The notes under the pieces: generated by a model | Seen by the model: only the letters and a program-made list of their open reading frames with translations | What the model was told of the DNA's origin: nothing | Database searches by the model: none | Assembly: GCA_944323685.1 (NCBI GenBank) | Contig: CALUTJ010000014.1 | Location: forward strand, 1-64,000 | Reading direction: 5' to 3' | Source: Candidatus Gastranaerophilales bacterium | GTDB taxonomy: Bacteria; Cyanobacteriota; Vampirovibrionia; Gastranaerophilales; Gastranaerophilaceae | DNA: 64,000 nucleotides | Translations under genes and position numbers: made by a program | Shown here: in pieces, positions 63,632 through 64,000 of the stretch | Layout of the letters: each line of letters opens with the position of its first letter | Numbering within the stretch: position 1 is the stretch's first letter

Positions 63632-63982
63632 ATGAGAGTAAAACGCGGAAATGTCTTAAGAAAAAGACATAAAAAAATATTAAAATTAGCTAAAGGCTTT
63701 ATCGGTGCAAGAAGCAGAATCTTCAAAGTTGCTAACACCGCTGTAATGAAAAAACTTAAATATCAATACAGAGACAGACGCAACAGAAAAAGAAATATGC
63801 GCCGTTTGTGGATTGTCAGAATCAACGCTGCCGTAAGACAACACGGTTTGAGCTATTCTAAATTCATGAACGCATTGAAAAAAGCAGATATTCAGGTTAA
63901 CAGAAAAATGCTCGCCGATATGGCAGTAAGAGAACCGGAAGCATTCTCTGTTATTGTTGAAACAGCTAAAGCTAAAGCTTAA
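63632..63982 (+). CDS. rplT: 50S ribosomal protein L20
   Basis: A 116-aa rRNA-binding assembly protein: [49 protein letters not shown] and a C-terminal domain that in other bacteria also binds its own mRNA. SD AAGGA. The window ends 18 bases after its stop. Confidence 0.97.
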   Translation: MRVKRGNVLRKRHKKILKLAKGFIGARSRIFKVANTAVMKKLKYQYRDRRNRKRNMRRLWIVRINAAVRQHGLSYSKFMNALKKADIQVNRKMLADMAVREPEAFSVIVETAKAKA

Positions 63983-64000
63983 TTAAAGCTTTAAGCGCAA

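Overview
The window looks like a chromosomal segment of an AT-rich, Gram-negative-type bacterium, most likely a non-photosynthetic gut relative of Cyanobacteria (Melainabacteria/Vampirovibrionia, Gastranaerophilales-like). This is inference from several features: an outer-membrane autotransporter, a DAP-type MurE with DapF, a type IV pilin-like protein, ThyX instead of ThyA, HD-GYP and ECF signalling, and several small proteins carrying an N-terminal FG/FKG motif. No 16S gene is present to confirm it.

Layout. 1-600: structured repeats. 618-5357: two tandem GT-C membrane glycosyltransferases and two tandem thymidylate-kinase-like proteins. 5435-10735: MerR regulator, enolase, pilin-like protein, MnmG, ThyX. 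11027-17179: response regulator, TPR protein, GAF/HD-GYP phosphodiesterase, glycosyltransferase 2, and an anti-sigma/ECF sigma pair. 17560-31718: mostly housekeeping (L31, ProS, MurE, FtsI, S15, nitroreductases, RlmH, L7/L12, L10, an MFS exporter and a one-domain PurH).

31860-40017 is the accessory region. A tRNA-Arg is surrounded by partial tRNA copies and 133-bp tandem repeats. It is followed by a WYL regulator, a divergent two-domain AAA+ ATPase with a perfect 13-bp inverted repeat over its promoter, a two-gene cassette bracketed by inverted copies of a 177-bp repeat (HhH-GPD-like protein plus a small FG protein), and a metallopeptidase/PD-(D/E)XK nuclease pair. 40040-45824: CreD, a TrpR-like repressor overlapping trpB (no trpA), two TPR proteins. 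46390-50220: a giant autotransporter with Chlamydia Pmp-like GGAI/FxxN repeats whose N-terminus contains a translated dispersed repeat. 50844-63982: glutaredoxin, PpdK, a 24-aa membrane peptide with the layout of a type I toxin gene, ABC ATPase-DapF, CtpA, phosphohexomutase, an orphan ABC permease, Gmk, a radical-SAM protein, L35-L20.

The most striking undescribed structure is the repeat content. Family A is a 177-bp element with eight copies here, seven of them exactly 177 bp, always intergenic and full of inverted repeats. Family B is a roughly 105-135-bp element whose helices are conserved while their sequences change, which points to selection on structure. Family C is a composite repeat, one copy of which is read in-frame inside the autotransporter signal region. 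Family D is a 133-bp tandem unit that carries the 3' end of tRNA-Arg. No transposase is visible in the window.
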